Assembly (NCBI GenBank): GCA_028285545.1
Contig: JANQPA010000012.1
Span: 278,427 to 342,426 of the forward strand
Length of the DNA: 64,000 bases
DNA from: Saprospiraceae bacterium
Lineage (GTDB): Bacteria; Bacteroidota; Bacteroidia; Chitinophagales; Saprospiraceae
Reading direction: 5' to 3'
A model generated the notes under the pieces. The model was not told the DNA's origin. It saw only the letters and a list, made by a program, of their open reading frames with translations, and did no database searches. Below, piece after piece: positions 36,180-43,882 of this stretch (its first letter is position 1; every line of letters starts with the position of its first letter). The position numbers and the translations under genes were made by a program.

Positions 36180-36977
36180 TTATTTTAGCTGACTGGAGTA
36201 TAGGTTGTAAGTTTTAAAAAAATTAGATGGGGTAACCCCGGTAGTTTTTTTTATATCTTTTATAAAATGAGACTGATCGAAATATCCGAATATCAATCCT
36301 ACCTGGGTCAGGGATTCTTTCGGGTTTTGAATTTTGTAATTTAATGCTGACCGAACTCTTACATAGGTAGCAAACTCTTTAATGGTGTTATGTGTTTGGT
36401 GTTGAAAGATTTGATTTATTTTTTGCCGATATTCAGGAAACTGGTCCATCAAATCTTTAATTTTTATATCTCCCTGTGTTTTATAGATCTGTTCACAAAT
36501 GGCTTTCGAAAGACTGTAATCTTCTATACTAGCTGGCAATAGTGGCCGGAAAAAATTTTCTACACAACTTACCATTTCCTCAAAAGAATTAGAGCAAAAA
36601 ATATCAGAATGCAGTTGATCTACATTTTTTATGAGTTCATTTAAATTTTTGACGTAACAATCTTCATTTGCACTAAAAAATGAAGAAATCCAAGGCTGAA
36701 TTTTTATACTAAAGAGGTTTAATTTTTCCGGAATAATAAATTTATAAGGAAGAGGAGGTTTATAGATGCAAAAACAAGGAGGTAGGTGGTATCTTTTAGT
36801 GCCTTGAATTTCCAGTTCCACATTCTGTTCCTTAATGAAAAAAAAATCAAAACAACCATCTTCTACCATGAGACCAGTATTAAGTTGGCTTCCATGGGAA
36901 GGCAGGCAGGCATACTGATAAAGGCGGAATACATCTTCAGATAGCTGTATGGGTTTTGATTCATTGTAATTTGTCAT
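36180..36977 (-). CDS. AraC family transcriptional regulator
   Basis: A 265-residue regulator. The N-terminal 150 residues resemble the cupin-like DUF6597 sensor type (GCFDFFFIKEQNVELEIQGT; PPCFCIYKPPLPY). The C-terminal 95 residues carry an AraC double helix-turn-helix, of which the second is clear: SLTQVGLIFGYFDQSHFIKDIKKTTGVTPSNFFK. The first helix-turn-helix (IKDLMDQFPEYRQKINQIFQ) is divergent. The S41 gene ends its upstream frame 88 bases downstream; whether it is a target is unknown. The effector is unknown. Confidence 0.88.
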   Translation of the reverse strand: MTNYNESKPIQLSEDVFRLYQYACLPSHGSQLNTGLMVEDGCFDFFFIKEQNVELEIQGTKRYHLPPCFCIYKPPLPYKFIIPEKLNLFSIKIQPWISSFFSANEDCYVKNLNELIKNVDQLHSDIFCSNSFEEMVSCVENFFRPLLPASIEDYSLSKAICEQIYKTQGDIKIKDLMDQFPEYRQKINQIFQHQTHNTIKEFATYVRVRSALNYKIQNPKESLTQVGLIFGYFDQSHFIKDIKKTTGVTPSNFFKTYNLYSSQLK

Positions 36978-37425
36978 GAATGGCCAATTATCAGAATTTT
37001 AAACATAAGTTATTTTCTTCAAGGGGAAAAGTAACCTAAAAAACTGGTATTGAATTTAAAGTTTCATTAGCTCTTATCTCTTTGCAGTAATTCTTAAGGT
37101 AATAAGCTTAAGAGGGTGAATGAGAATTATTTATTAATCCCTTATGAACTTTAAAAAATAAATTCTATTTTTGATTAAATAAAGAATCACATAAAGATCT
37201 ACGCTAATTTCTTGTTGTTTCAACATAATTGAACGCTTCCAATAATAATTTTATTCCTGATTTTTTGTATTACTTGGATAATACAATCTTTTAACTTGCC
37301 CCCGGAGCCAAATGTATTTTTCCATATTAATTGATTTGCTTAAATGCAACCCCGATATAAGAAATATCAGCCCTGGTTGGTACATTAATTACGTTCTGAC
37401 ACATTGAATAATACAAAGCAAAATT
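36978..37425. other. 448-base intergenic region
   Basis: AT-rich spacer between divergent genes. TATTTTTG at 37166-37173 fits the -7 pattern on the plus strand and TACATTTG fits on the minus strand near 37310, but neither has a good -33 partner. No RNA or hairpin of note was seen. Confidence 0.4.
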
Positions 37426-37971
37426 ATGTTAATTGATCCGGAAATTGAAGCAATCGTAAAATCTTACGAGGTAATCAAAGACCTGGATAGCGCCTCTAAA
37501 CGAAGGGTAATCACTTGGTTGGTCAATAAATTTGACCTCTCTGGCGATGTTCTGGCTATTGGGGGAGGCCCTTATGGGAAAGCTACTTCAGGCAAGCTAT
37601 CAGGAGACCAGAGGTCTGATATCATTCTACCCGAGGACCTTACAGGTTTTGATACGGCTGAAGGCCTCTACAATCAAATAGCTACCAAAACTGAACCAGA
37701 AAAGGTGCTCGTCGTTGCAGCATATCTACAAGAAAAACTCGATTTACAGGAATTGGGCGGTCGTAGAATCAATACTGAATTGAAACGAATGAATCAAGGC
37801 GTAAAAAACATTACAGCTGCAATTTCTTCGTTAACAAAGAAAACTCCGGCCTTAATGATTCAAAACAAAAAAGAAGGTTCCAGCCCCCAAGCCAAAAAAC
37901 AATATCATGTTACAGAGGAAGGGATTAAAAAAGTAAATGAAGCCTTAAAAAAAGGACGATTAAAACTTTAG
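37426..37971 (+). CDS. Hypothetical protein with probable C-terminal winged-helix
   Basis: A 181-residue soluble protein I do not recognise as a named family. Residues 1-40 are helical; 40-75 are a glycine-rich, low-structure linker (AIGGGPYGKATSGKLSGD). Residues 85-180 (KVLVVAAYLQEKLDLQELGG...KRMNQGVKNITAAISSLTKK...QYHVTEEGIKKVNEAL) have the pattern of a small DNA-binding-like or winged-helix domain found fused to varied proteins. There is no signal peptide. A palindrome directly after the stop separates it from the DUF2237 gene. Confidence 0.7.
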   Translation: MLIDPEIEAIVKSYEVIKDLDSASKRRVITWLVNKFDLSGDVLAIGGGPYGKATSGKLSGDQRSDIILPEDLTGFDTAEGLYNQIATKTEPEKVLVVAAYLQEKLDLQELGGRRINTELKRMNQGVKNITAAISSLTKKTPALMIQNKKEGSSPQAKKQYHVTEEGIKKVNEALKKGRLKL

Positions 37972-37973
37972 AT

Positions 37974-38002
37974 ATTATGAGGTGGCCAGGCCACCTCATA
38001 AT
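37974..38002. repeat. 14-bp-arm palindrome, core GGTGGCC-A-GGCCACC
   Basis: Perfect 14-bp arms around a single A at 37988. It starts 2 bases after the upstream stop codon. The core belongs to the GGnGGC/GCCnCC group of this window. Confidence 0.9.
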
Positions 38003-38018
38003 TTACCTTAAACATATT

Positions 38019-38390
38019 ATGGAAAAAGAAAGAAATGTCTTAAAAACAGAACTAAAACCTTGTTGTACAAATCCAATGACAGGTTTTTATCGAAATGGCT
38101 TTTGTCAAACTGGACCGCAAGACAGAGGCAAGCATGTAATTTGTGCCATTATGACCGCCGAATTTCTTTCTTTTTCTAAATCCAGAGGTAATGACCTAAG
38201 TACACCTGTTCCTCAATATCAATTTCCAGGATTAAAGCCTGGAGACCAATGGTGTCTTTGCGCCTCAAGATGGAAAGAAGCTCTGGATGCTGGCTGTGCT
38301 CCTTTAGTTATTCTTGAAGCCACTCATGAATCAGCCTTACAATATATAAGTTTTGAAGATTTATTAGAATACAAATTGGTACTGGACTAA
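38019..38390 (+). CDS. DUF2237 family protein
   Basis: A 123-residue protein of the small, highly conserved DUF2237 family. The ATG at 38019 is chosen because the family starts close to LKPCCTNPMTGFYRNGFCQT; the longer frame would run through the palindrome. Conserved cysteines lie in CCTNP, GFCQTG, HVICAIMT and WCLCASRW, and the core KPGDQWCLCASRWKEALDAG is typical. The function is unknown; the cysteines suggest a metal or redox role. It may be cotranscribed with the preceding hypothetical gene. Confidence 0.9.
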   Translation: MEKERNVLKTELKPCCTNPMTGFYRNGFCQTGPQDRGKHVICAIMTAEFLSFSKSRGNDLSTPVPQYQFPGLKPGDQWCLCASRWKEALDAGCAPLVILEATHESALQYISFEDLLEYKLVLD

Positions 38391-38397
38391 ATTCTTT

Positions 38398-41300
38398 TTA
38401 GGCCTGTTCTACCAAAATGGAAATCTTTATTTCTTCCGGCAATTCAATTGCTTCCCCTCCAGACAAATTATCTACTAATTCCAGATCGCTTGCCAAGGTT
38501 TCGGCCTTGATATAGTCACCAAATTTCTCAACTGAAGGGATGACCTGCTCATGCCTTTCCAATTGAATATTAATGTTGTCAGTGACATTAAAATCTTTAT
38601 TCTTCCGGATATTTTGTATTCGATTAACCAGCTCCCTGGCCATTCCTTCCGCCAACAACTCATCTGTTATGGTAACATCCAAGGCCACAGTTAAAGGACC
38701 ATCATTGGCTACCTGCCATCCCGGAATATCATCGGTAGTGATTTCGAAATCCTCAAGGCTTAGTTCATAAGTATCACTATTAATGCTAAGCACATAATTG
38801 TTCTTTTTCTCGATCTCGGCAATATCATTCTGGTCCATCTGTCCGATTACCTGGGCTGCAGCCTTCATATTTTTGCCTAGTCTTCGGCCTAATGTTTTGA
38901 AATTTGGCTTAATCCGCTTTTTTAAGATGCCTGTTGTATCCGTGATGTATTCAATCTCCTTTATATTTACCTCGGCCAAAACAAGATCTTTAATTCCTTC
39001 AACCTGTTCTTGAAAGGCTTCATCCAGCACCGGCAGCAAAATCTTTTGTAAAGGCTGACGAACACGCATCTTTTCCTTTTTCCTCAATGAAAGCACCAAG
39101 GAGGAAATACGCTGAGCGTAGTCCATTCTTTGCTCCAAAGCCTTATCGATGAGCTGAGGATTAGCCTTTGGAAAATCAGTAAGATGAACTGACTCTAACT
39201 GCTCTTTCTGAGTAGCTTGATTTAAATTACAGAACAACCAATCCGAAAAGAAAGGAGCAACCGGAGCCATTAATTTGGCTATAGTTGACAAACAGGTATA
39301 AAGGGTTTGGTATGCAGCAATTTTATCTTCGCTATAATCTCCTTTCCAGAATCGCCGACGGCACAATCGCACATACCAGTTACTCAAATGGGCATCTACA
39401 AAGTTCATGACCTTACGAGTAGCATTAGTAGGTTCATAATTGGCGTATTCGGCTTCTACTTCTTTAACCAATGTATTTAACAGTGAAATAACCCATCGAT
39501 CGATTTCTGGACGCTGATCCATTGAAATTTCACCTTCTTGGTAGTTAAATTTATCAATGTTGGCATAAAGTGCAAAGAAAGAATAGGTGTTATAGAGCGT
39601 ACCAAAAAACTTACGACGCACCTCGTCTACACCATCTAGGTCAAATTTGAGATTATCCCAGGGCTGAGCATTTGAAATCATATACCAACGGGTAGCATCC
39701 GCTCCGTAGGTGGCTAATGTTTCAAAGGGATTTACAGCATTACCCAGGCGCTTCGACATTTTTCGTCCATCCTTATCCAATACCAAACCATTGGAAACTA
39801 CGTTTTTAAAAGCCACACTATCAAATACCATAGTTGCAATGGCATGTAATGTATAAAACCAGCCTCGAGTTTGATCTACTCCTTCTGCAATAAAATCAGC
39901 TGGGAATGACTGCTCGAATTTTTCCTTATTCTCAAAGGGATAATGCCATTGCGCATAGGGCATAGATCCGCTATCAAACCATACATCAATTAGATCCAGT
40001 TCTCTTTTCATCGCAGCCCCGGAATCTGAGACCAAAACGACTTCGTCAATAAATGGCCGGTGTATGTCTTCTGGCACTTGTTGATTCAAGCCCAATTCGG
40101 TATTGGCCCTAGCGATTGCTGCAGATAGCTCTTCTATCGAACCAATGCATTTTTCCTCCTTTCCATCCTCCGTACGCCAGATGGGTAGTGGGATACCCCA
40201 ATATCTGGACCGAGACAAATTCCAGTCCTGCAGATTCTCTAGCCATTTACCGAAACGTCCTTCACCAGTAGATGCTGGTTTCCAATTTATGGTTTTATTC
40301 AATTCAAACATTCGATCCTTAACAGAAGAGGCTTTGATAAACCAACTGTCCAAAGGATAGTACAATACCGGACGATCCGTTCTCCAGCAATGAGGATAGG
40401 AGTGTATGTATTTTTCAGAGTGAAATAATTTGTTCTCCTGCTTTAACTTGATTACGATATCCTCATCAACTGAACGCTCTTCCTCCTGCCCATAATCCTT
40501 TACATAACGGCCAGCAAAATCGGTAACCTCTTTTACAAATCTACCCTGTTTGTCTACCAGCGGGCCAGGATTTCCATTTTCATCTTCGATCATTAAAGGA
40601 GGGATATCATATTTTTGGGCTACCCTAAAGTCGTCTGCACCAAAGGTAGGAGCAGTATGGACAATACCAGTACCATCTTCTGTAGTAACAAAATCACCAA
40701 TTAATACTCTAAAGGCAGGTTTATCAGGGACTACATAAGGCAATAGTTGTTCGTACTCTAAACCTTCCAATTCACTACCTTTTAGTTCAGCCGCTACCGA
40801 TAAATAAGGAATTGGCTTATTCCCTGCTTTTACCTCTTCTGGTTTTAAATCAGGGTTGGCTTCGGTAAAATAGGCAGCCATCCGATCCTTAGCCAGTATT
40901 ACCTGAGTACGTTCTCCGGTATATCGATTATATCCATCTACTTTAACATAGGTAATGTTTTTACCTACAGTTAATGCTGTATTGGAGGGTAAAGTCCAAG
41001 GGGTTGTTGTCCAGGCTAAAAAATATTCATTTTCGGTACCTTTTATTTTAAATTGAGCGATGGCAGACACATCTTTAATGTCTTTATAAGCCCCTGGCAT
41101 ATTCAATTCATGAGAACTTAAACCTGTACCTGCGGCAGGTGAAAAAGGTTGAATGGTATAGCCTTTATACAGCATGTTCTTGTCGTATAATTGCTTTAAC
41201 AACCACCAAACAGATTCTATATAATTATTTTCATAGGTGATATAAGGATTGTCCAGATCTACCCAGTAACCCATTTTTCGGGTGATATCGTCCCATTGAT

Positions 41301-41682
41301 CTTTAAAGCGCATTACCGTTTCCCGGCAAGCCTTATTGTAATCGTCTACACTAATTTTGGTGCCAATATCTTCTTTGGTGATCCCTAATTCACTTTCTAC
41401 TTTTAATTCAATGGGAAGGCCATGAGTATCCCAGCCTCCTTTTCTTTCTACTCTCTTACCTTTCATCGAATGGAAACGACAAAAGATATCCTTTATGGTA
41501 CGGGCCATCACGTGATGAATACCCGGCTTTCCATTCGCGGAAGGGGGGCCTTCATAAAAGACATAGGCCTTATTGGCGTCACGCTGTTCAACACTCTTTT
41601 CAAAAACGCCCGTATTTTCCCAAAATTCCAATATTTCCTTATCGATCTCAGGCAGATTCAAGCCTTTATATTCCTTATACAT
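38398..41682 (-). CDS. ileS: Isoleucyl-tRNA synthetase
   Basis: Charges tRNA-Ile with isoleucine and edits mischarged valine. It has 1094 residues, the usual length for the long Bacteroidota type. The class I motifs are the HIGH variant GIHHVMAR following PPSANGKP near residue 55, and KMSKRLGN in DKDGRKMSKRLGNAVNP. The editing domain is between them (LAWTTTPWTLPSNTAL, GTGIVHTAPTFGADD), and the anticodon-binding domain follows (LSNWYVRLCRRRFWKGDYSE). A good promoter lies 38-68 bases upstream, overlapping a terminator of the preceding gene. Confidence 0.97.
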   Translation of the reverse strand: MYKEYKGLNLPEIDKEILEFWENTGVFEKSVEQRDANKAYVFYEGPPSANGKPGIHHVMARTIKDIFCRFHSMKGKRVERKGGWDTHGLPIELKVESELGITKEDIGTKISVDDYNKACRETVMRFKDQWDDITRKMGYWVDLDNPYITYENNYIESVWWLLKQLYDKNMLYKGYTIQPFSPAAGTGLSSHELNMPGAYKDIKDVSAIAQFKIKGTENEYFLAWTTTPWTLPSNTALTVGKNITYVKVDGYNRYTGERTQVILAKDRMAAYFTEANPDLKPEEVKAGNKPIPYLSVAAELKGSELEGLEYEQLLPYVVPDKPAFRVLIGDFVTTEDGTGIVHTAPTFGADDFRVAQKYDIPPLMIEDENGNPGPLVDKQGRFVKEVTDFAGRYVKDYGQEEERSVDEDIVIKLKQENKLFHSEKYIHSYPHCWRTDRPVLYYPLDSWFIKASSVKDRMFELNKTINWKPASTGEGRFGKWLENLQDWNLSRSRYWGIPLPIWRTEDGKEEKCIGSIEELSAAIARANTELGLNQQVPEDIHRPFIDEVVLVSDSGAAMKRELDLIDVWFDSGSMPYAQWHYPFENKEKFEQSFPADFIAEGVDQTRGWFYTLHAIATMVFDSVAFKNVVSNGLVLDKDGRKMSKRLGNAVNPFETLATYGADATRWYMISNAQPWDNLKFDLDGVDEVRRKFFGTLYNTYSFFALYANIDKFNYQEGEISMDQRPEIDRWVISLLNTLVKEVEAEYANYEPTNATRKVMNFVDAHLSNWYVRLCRRRFWKGDYSEDKIAAYQTLYTCLSTIAKLMAPVAPFFSDWLFCNLNQATQKEQLESVHLTDFPKANPQLIDKALEQRMDYAQRISSLVLSLRKKEKMRVRQPLQKILLPVLDEAFQEQVEGIKDLVLAEVNIKEIEYITDTTGILKKRIKPNFKTLGRRLGKNMKAAAQVIGQMDQNDIAEIEKKNNYVLSINSDTYELSLEDFEITTDDIPGWQVANDGPLTVALDVTITDELLAEGMARELVNRIQNIRKNKDFNVTDNINIQLERHEQVIPSVEKFGDYIKAETLASDLELVDNLSGGEAIELPEEIKISILVEQA

Positions 41683-41719
41683 ATCTTGAAATTTAATACT
41701 TGTCTTAGTTTAGGAGGTG

Positions 41720-41750
41720 CAAAGATAGCAAACAAAAAAGCTCTGGCAAA
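41720..41750 (-). promoter_or_regulatory. ileS promoter
   Basis: On the minus strand TTTG (41750-41747) is followed after 19 bp by TATCTTTG (41727-41720), an exact Bacteroidota consensus. Initiation would be near 41713, giving a 31-nt leader. The -33 box lies in the stem-loop of the upstream terminator. Confidence 0.8.
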
Positions 41751-41773
41751 CTGTAATCTGCCAGAGCTTTTTT
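41734..41773 (-). terminator. Terminator between the nucleotidyltransferase gene and ileS
   Basis: Arms 41734-41748 and 41759-41773 (15 bp, GCTCTGGCA core with A6/T6 tails) pair perfectly. It can end transcription in either direction; on the minus strand it ends the upstream two-gene unit just before the ileS start. Confidence 0.85.
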
Positions 41774-41949
41774 GGAGCAAAAAATTAGCATTTCACAGCT
41801 TGCTTCACGCAAATCTGTTAATAATAATGCTAATAATTATGTTTACTCTTTGATGTCTCATGTTTGCAAAAATAAGGGGAATAATTAAAGGATGCAAGAG
41901 AAAAGGTTAAGTATCATTTCAGGTTTTCTAAATCAAAGCTTCGGTCTAC

Positions 41950-42399
41950 TTATAAGTTTTTAAGGTCATCTAAATCAATTCCTCTTCCTGTCGCATTCTT
42001 ATTTTTCTTTAAATCCTCCAAGCTTATAAAACTTATTAAAAGGCCATCTATCTCAATGTTATTACGAGCTAAGTAAGCTTCAGCAAAATCAACACCATCA
42101 ATACTTGTAAGGATGTCAATACGATATGGTGGATAACCTATCTGAATTATCTGCTCTGGTTTCATAAAATTCTGGGCAGTTACACCAAAGGAAGAAAGGC
42201 CAAAGTCGCCAAATACCGCCACAAGCTTTTTGCCATTTTCGAGGCTAGCTTCTACCCAAAAGTCTATATCTCCTGTATAACGCGGATGGCCATAAACTCC
42301 AACGGCATATCCTCCTGTTACCAGGTATTTGACTTTATGTTGTATTAATAATTCTACAAACTCTTTGAAGTCTGGGCTCAATACGTTTAAGTCTGACAT
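41950..42399 (-). CDS. Nucleotidyltransferase (AbiEii/MNT-like)
   Basis: A 149-residue protein with the minimal nucleotidyltransferase core GGYAVGVYGHPRYTGDIDFW, which holds the GG motif and the DxD metal pair (DID). A later IDILTSIDGVDF supplies the third acidic position. Relatives in Bacteroidota include AbiEii-type toxins and DUF6036-like enzymes that modify tRNA or proteins. It starts inside a 59-codon gene on the same strand (65-nt overlap), the usual organisation of a toxin-antitoxin-like pair. A toxin role is an inference. Confidence 0.85.
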   Translation of the reverse strand: MSDLNVLSPDFKEFVELLIQHKVKYLVTGGYAVGVYGHPRYTGDIDFWVEASLENGKKLVAVFGDFGLSSFGVTAQNFMKPEQIIQIGYPPYRIDILTSIDGVDFAEAYLARNNIEIDGLLISFISLEDLKKNKNATGRGIDLDDLKNL

Positions 42400-42514
42400 A
42401 CTGTTGACGAAGTATTTCTATGGCAGCAAGACGTTCTTGGTGAGATTTACTTTGCCAGAATGCCAAGTCTGATTGCTCTTCTCGCAAACCTATTATTCTC
42501 ACAACTTTTTCCAT
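42335..42514 (-). CDS. Small charged protein overlapping the nucleotidyltransferase gene
   Basis: A 59-residue frame beginning MEKVVRIIGLREEQSDLAFW, then SHQERLAAIEILRQQYV and ending RLQRVCRII. The pattern ...ERL.A.E.LR......RLQRV.RI is one I recall from small Bacteroidota proteins encoded directly before nucleotidyltransferases. It is helical and basic, fit for binding its partner. It overlaps the partner's start by 65 nt, so translation is coupled. Proposed role: regulatory or antitoxin-like partner. Confidence 0.65.
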   Translation of the reverse strand: MEKVVRIIGLREEQSDLAFWQSKSHQERLAAIEILRQQYVRLKRIEPRLQRVCRIINTT

Positions 42515-42875
42515 ATTAAATTTACGAATATTATTACTTATCAGTTAAATTTTGTTCCTTTTGATTAGCTGTTTGAAAGCTAGTTCGTTTTTAATAATGA
42601 ACTCTTTTCTTTACAATTTAGTTCACTTGTTGACCAAGGGAACAACTATGGTTTGGGGTCTAATTCTGAATATAAACAAACTCATCTTCCGATTTTCTTT
42701 GGCTGGCTGAAATAAATAAAAGAAGAAAAAGTAGGTTTTTCATTGAAAGGGCTTGGGTTAAACCTAGGTTAAAAATATTTAATTTTTGGTAGGGAGAAAT
42801 TTTGAATACCTGTTTTATTAGCATATGTCTGTAAATACTGCTAATATTAATAGTTCAAAACGACCTGGTTTATAA
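42515..42875. other. 361-base intergenic region
   Basis: Divergent spacer between the nucleotidyltransferase pair and the PorG-like gene. It contains no exact TAnnTTTG box with a partner and no strong hairpin; short inverted words around 42575 (AGCTGTTTGAAAGCTAG) are weak. Confidence 0.4.
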
Positions 42876-43754
42876 ATGATGAAGTGTATTGGCATTATAC
42901 TTCTTTTTTCTTGTTTTTTTGCTCATAATCTGCCTGGACAATACTTTGAGCTTGGCGGAATTTTAGGTGGTTCCAACTATTTAGGTGACCTCACCCCAAG
43001 CAAGTTCTGGACTAGTGTCGGAGAAACAGATATTTACAGTGGTATTTTTGGGCGTTATCACCTCAATGATAGGGTAGCCCTCCGGTCAGGATTAAATTTT
43101 GGACTTATTGGTGCTAATGATGCAAAGGCCATCAATCTGGACAGGGCTAGATTTATGCGGAATTTAAGCTTCAGGAGTAATCTAATCGAACTTGAACTAG
43201 GAGTCCAGATAAGTTTATTTCGTTATCAGCCTCGGAATTTACAAAAAAGATTGACCCCCTATGGCTTTCTGGGGCTTGGTATTTTCAAACATAATCCTCA
43301 AGGTTTTTACCAGGAAAAATGGCATGATCTACAAACACTTGGTACTGAAGGCCAAGGCCTGGACAATTATCCAGATAAATATTCTCTTACTCAAATTTCC
43401 ATACCAATCGGATTTGGGATTAAATATGCGCTTTCCTCAAACATAAATATTGGATTTGAATATGGAATGAGAATAACATTTACCGACTACCTTGATGACA
43501 CCAGTGGATTTTATCCAGATTTAGATGAGTTGGCACGGAAAAAAGGAGAATTGGCTCGAAAACTCTCCTGGCGGACCAACGAAATTTTGCCAGATGCATC
43601 CCCTCCTTTGCCCGGTGCTCAAAGAGGAGACCCAAAAGACCTGGATTGGTATATTTTCACAGGGCTATATCTTTCTTATAATTTCATTTATGATTTTGGC
43701 TATTCGAAAATGAAGAAAAAGGCAAAAAATAAATGTCCCAAATTTGGTAAGTAA
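42876..43754 (+). CDS. PorG-like (DUF6089) outer-membrane beta-barrel protein
   Basis: A 292-residue exported protein (signal peptide to NLPGQ|YFE). It opens with YFELGGILGGSNYLGDL, a hallmark of DUF6089 proteins such as PorG of the type IX secretion system. Alternating strands and glycine/aromatic ends of a barrel follow: RVALRSGLNFGLIG, LTPYGFLGLGIFKHNP, ISIPIGFGIKYALS, NINIGFEYGMRITFTDYLDD. The C-terminus LDWYIFTGLYLSYNF plus a basic periplasmic tail is also typical. A T9SS role fits the five sorting-domain proteins here, though paralogues of DUF6089 exist. Confidence 0.8.
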   Translation: MMKCIGIILLFSCFFAHNLPGQYFELGGILGGSNYLGDLTPSKFWTSVGETDIYSGIFGRYHLNDRVALRSGLNFGLIGANDAKAINLDRARFMRNLSFRSNLIELELGVQISLFRYQPRNLQKRLTPYGFLGLGIFKHNPQGFYQEKWHDLQTLGTEGQGLDNYPDKYSLTQISIPIGFGIKYALSSNINIGFEYGMRITFTDYLDDTSGFYPDLDELARKKGELARKLSWRTNEILPDASPPLPGAQRGDPKDLDWYIFTGLYLSYNFIYDFGYSKMKKKAKNKCPKFGK

Positions 43755-43768
43755 GTACGTGGATAAAT

Positions 43769-43818
43769 TTAAGTTAACAGGGGTGGGCGGCTAAGGCTGC
43801 CCACCCCTGTTAACTTAA
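43769..43818. repeat. 23-bp-arm palindrome, core GGGCGGC-TAAG-GCTGCCC
   Basis: Arms 43769-43791 and 43796-43818 pair with one G-T mismatch. The outer part AAGTTAACA/TGTTAACTT is the same as at 14249-14300, while the middle differs. It lies between the PorG-like gene and the ABC-F promoter region. Confidence 0.92.
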
Positions 43819-43830
43819 CATAAAAAAGCT

Positions 43831-43838
43831 TACCTTTG
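43831..43838 (+). promoter_or_regulatory. Candidate -7 box of the ABC-F gene
   Basis: TACCTTTG matches TAnnTTTG and lies 44 bases before the ATG. The -33 position falls in the right arm of the preceding palindrome and is a weak match. Confidence 0.4.
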
Positions 43839-43882
43839 CGCCTTCAAAAAATAGATCATCCTAATAAAGCTAATCCAATTAG

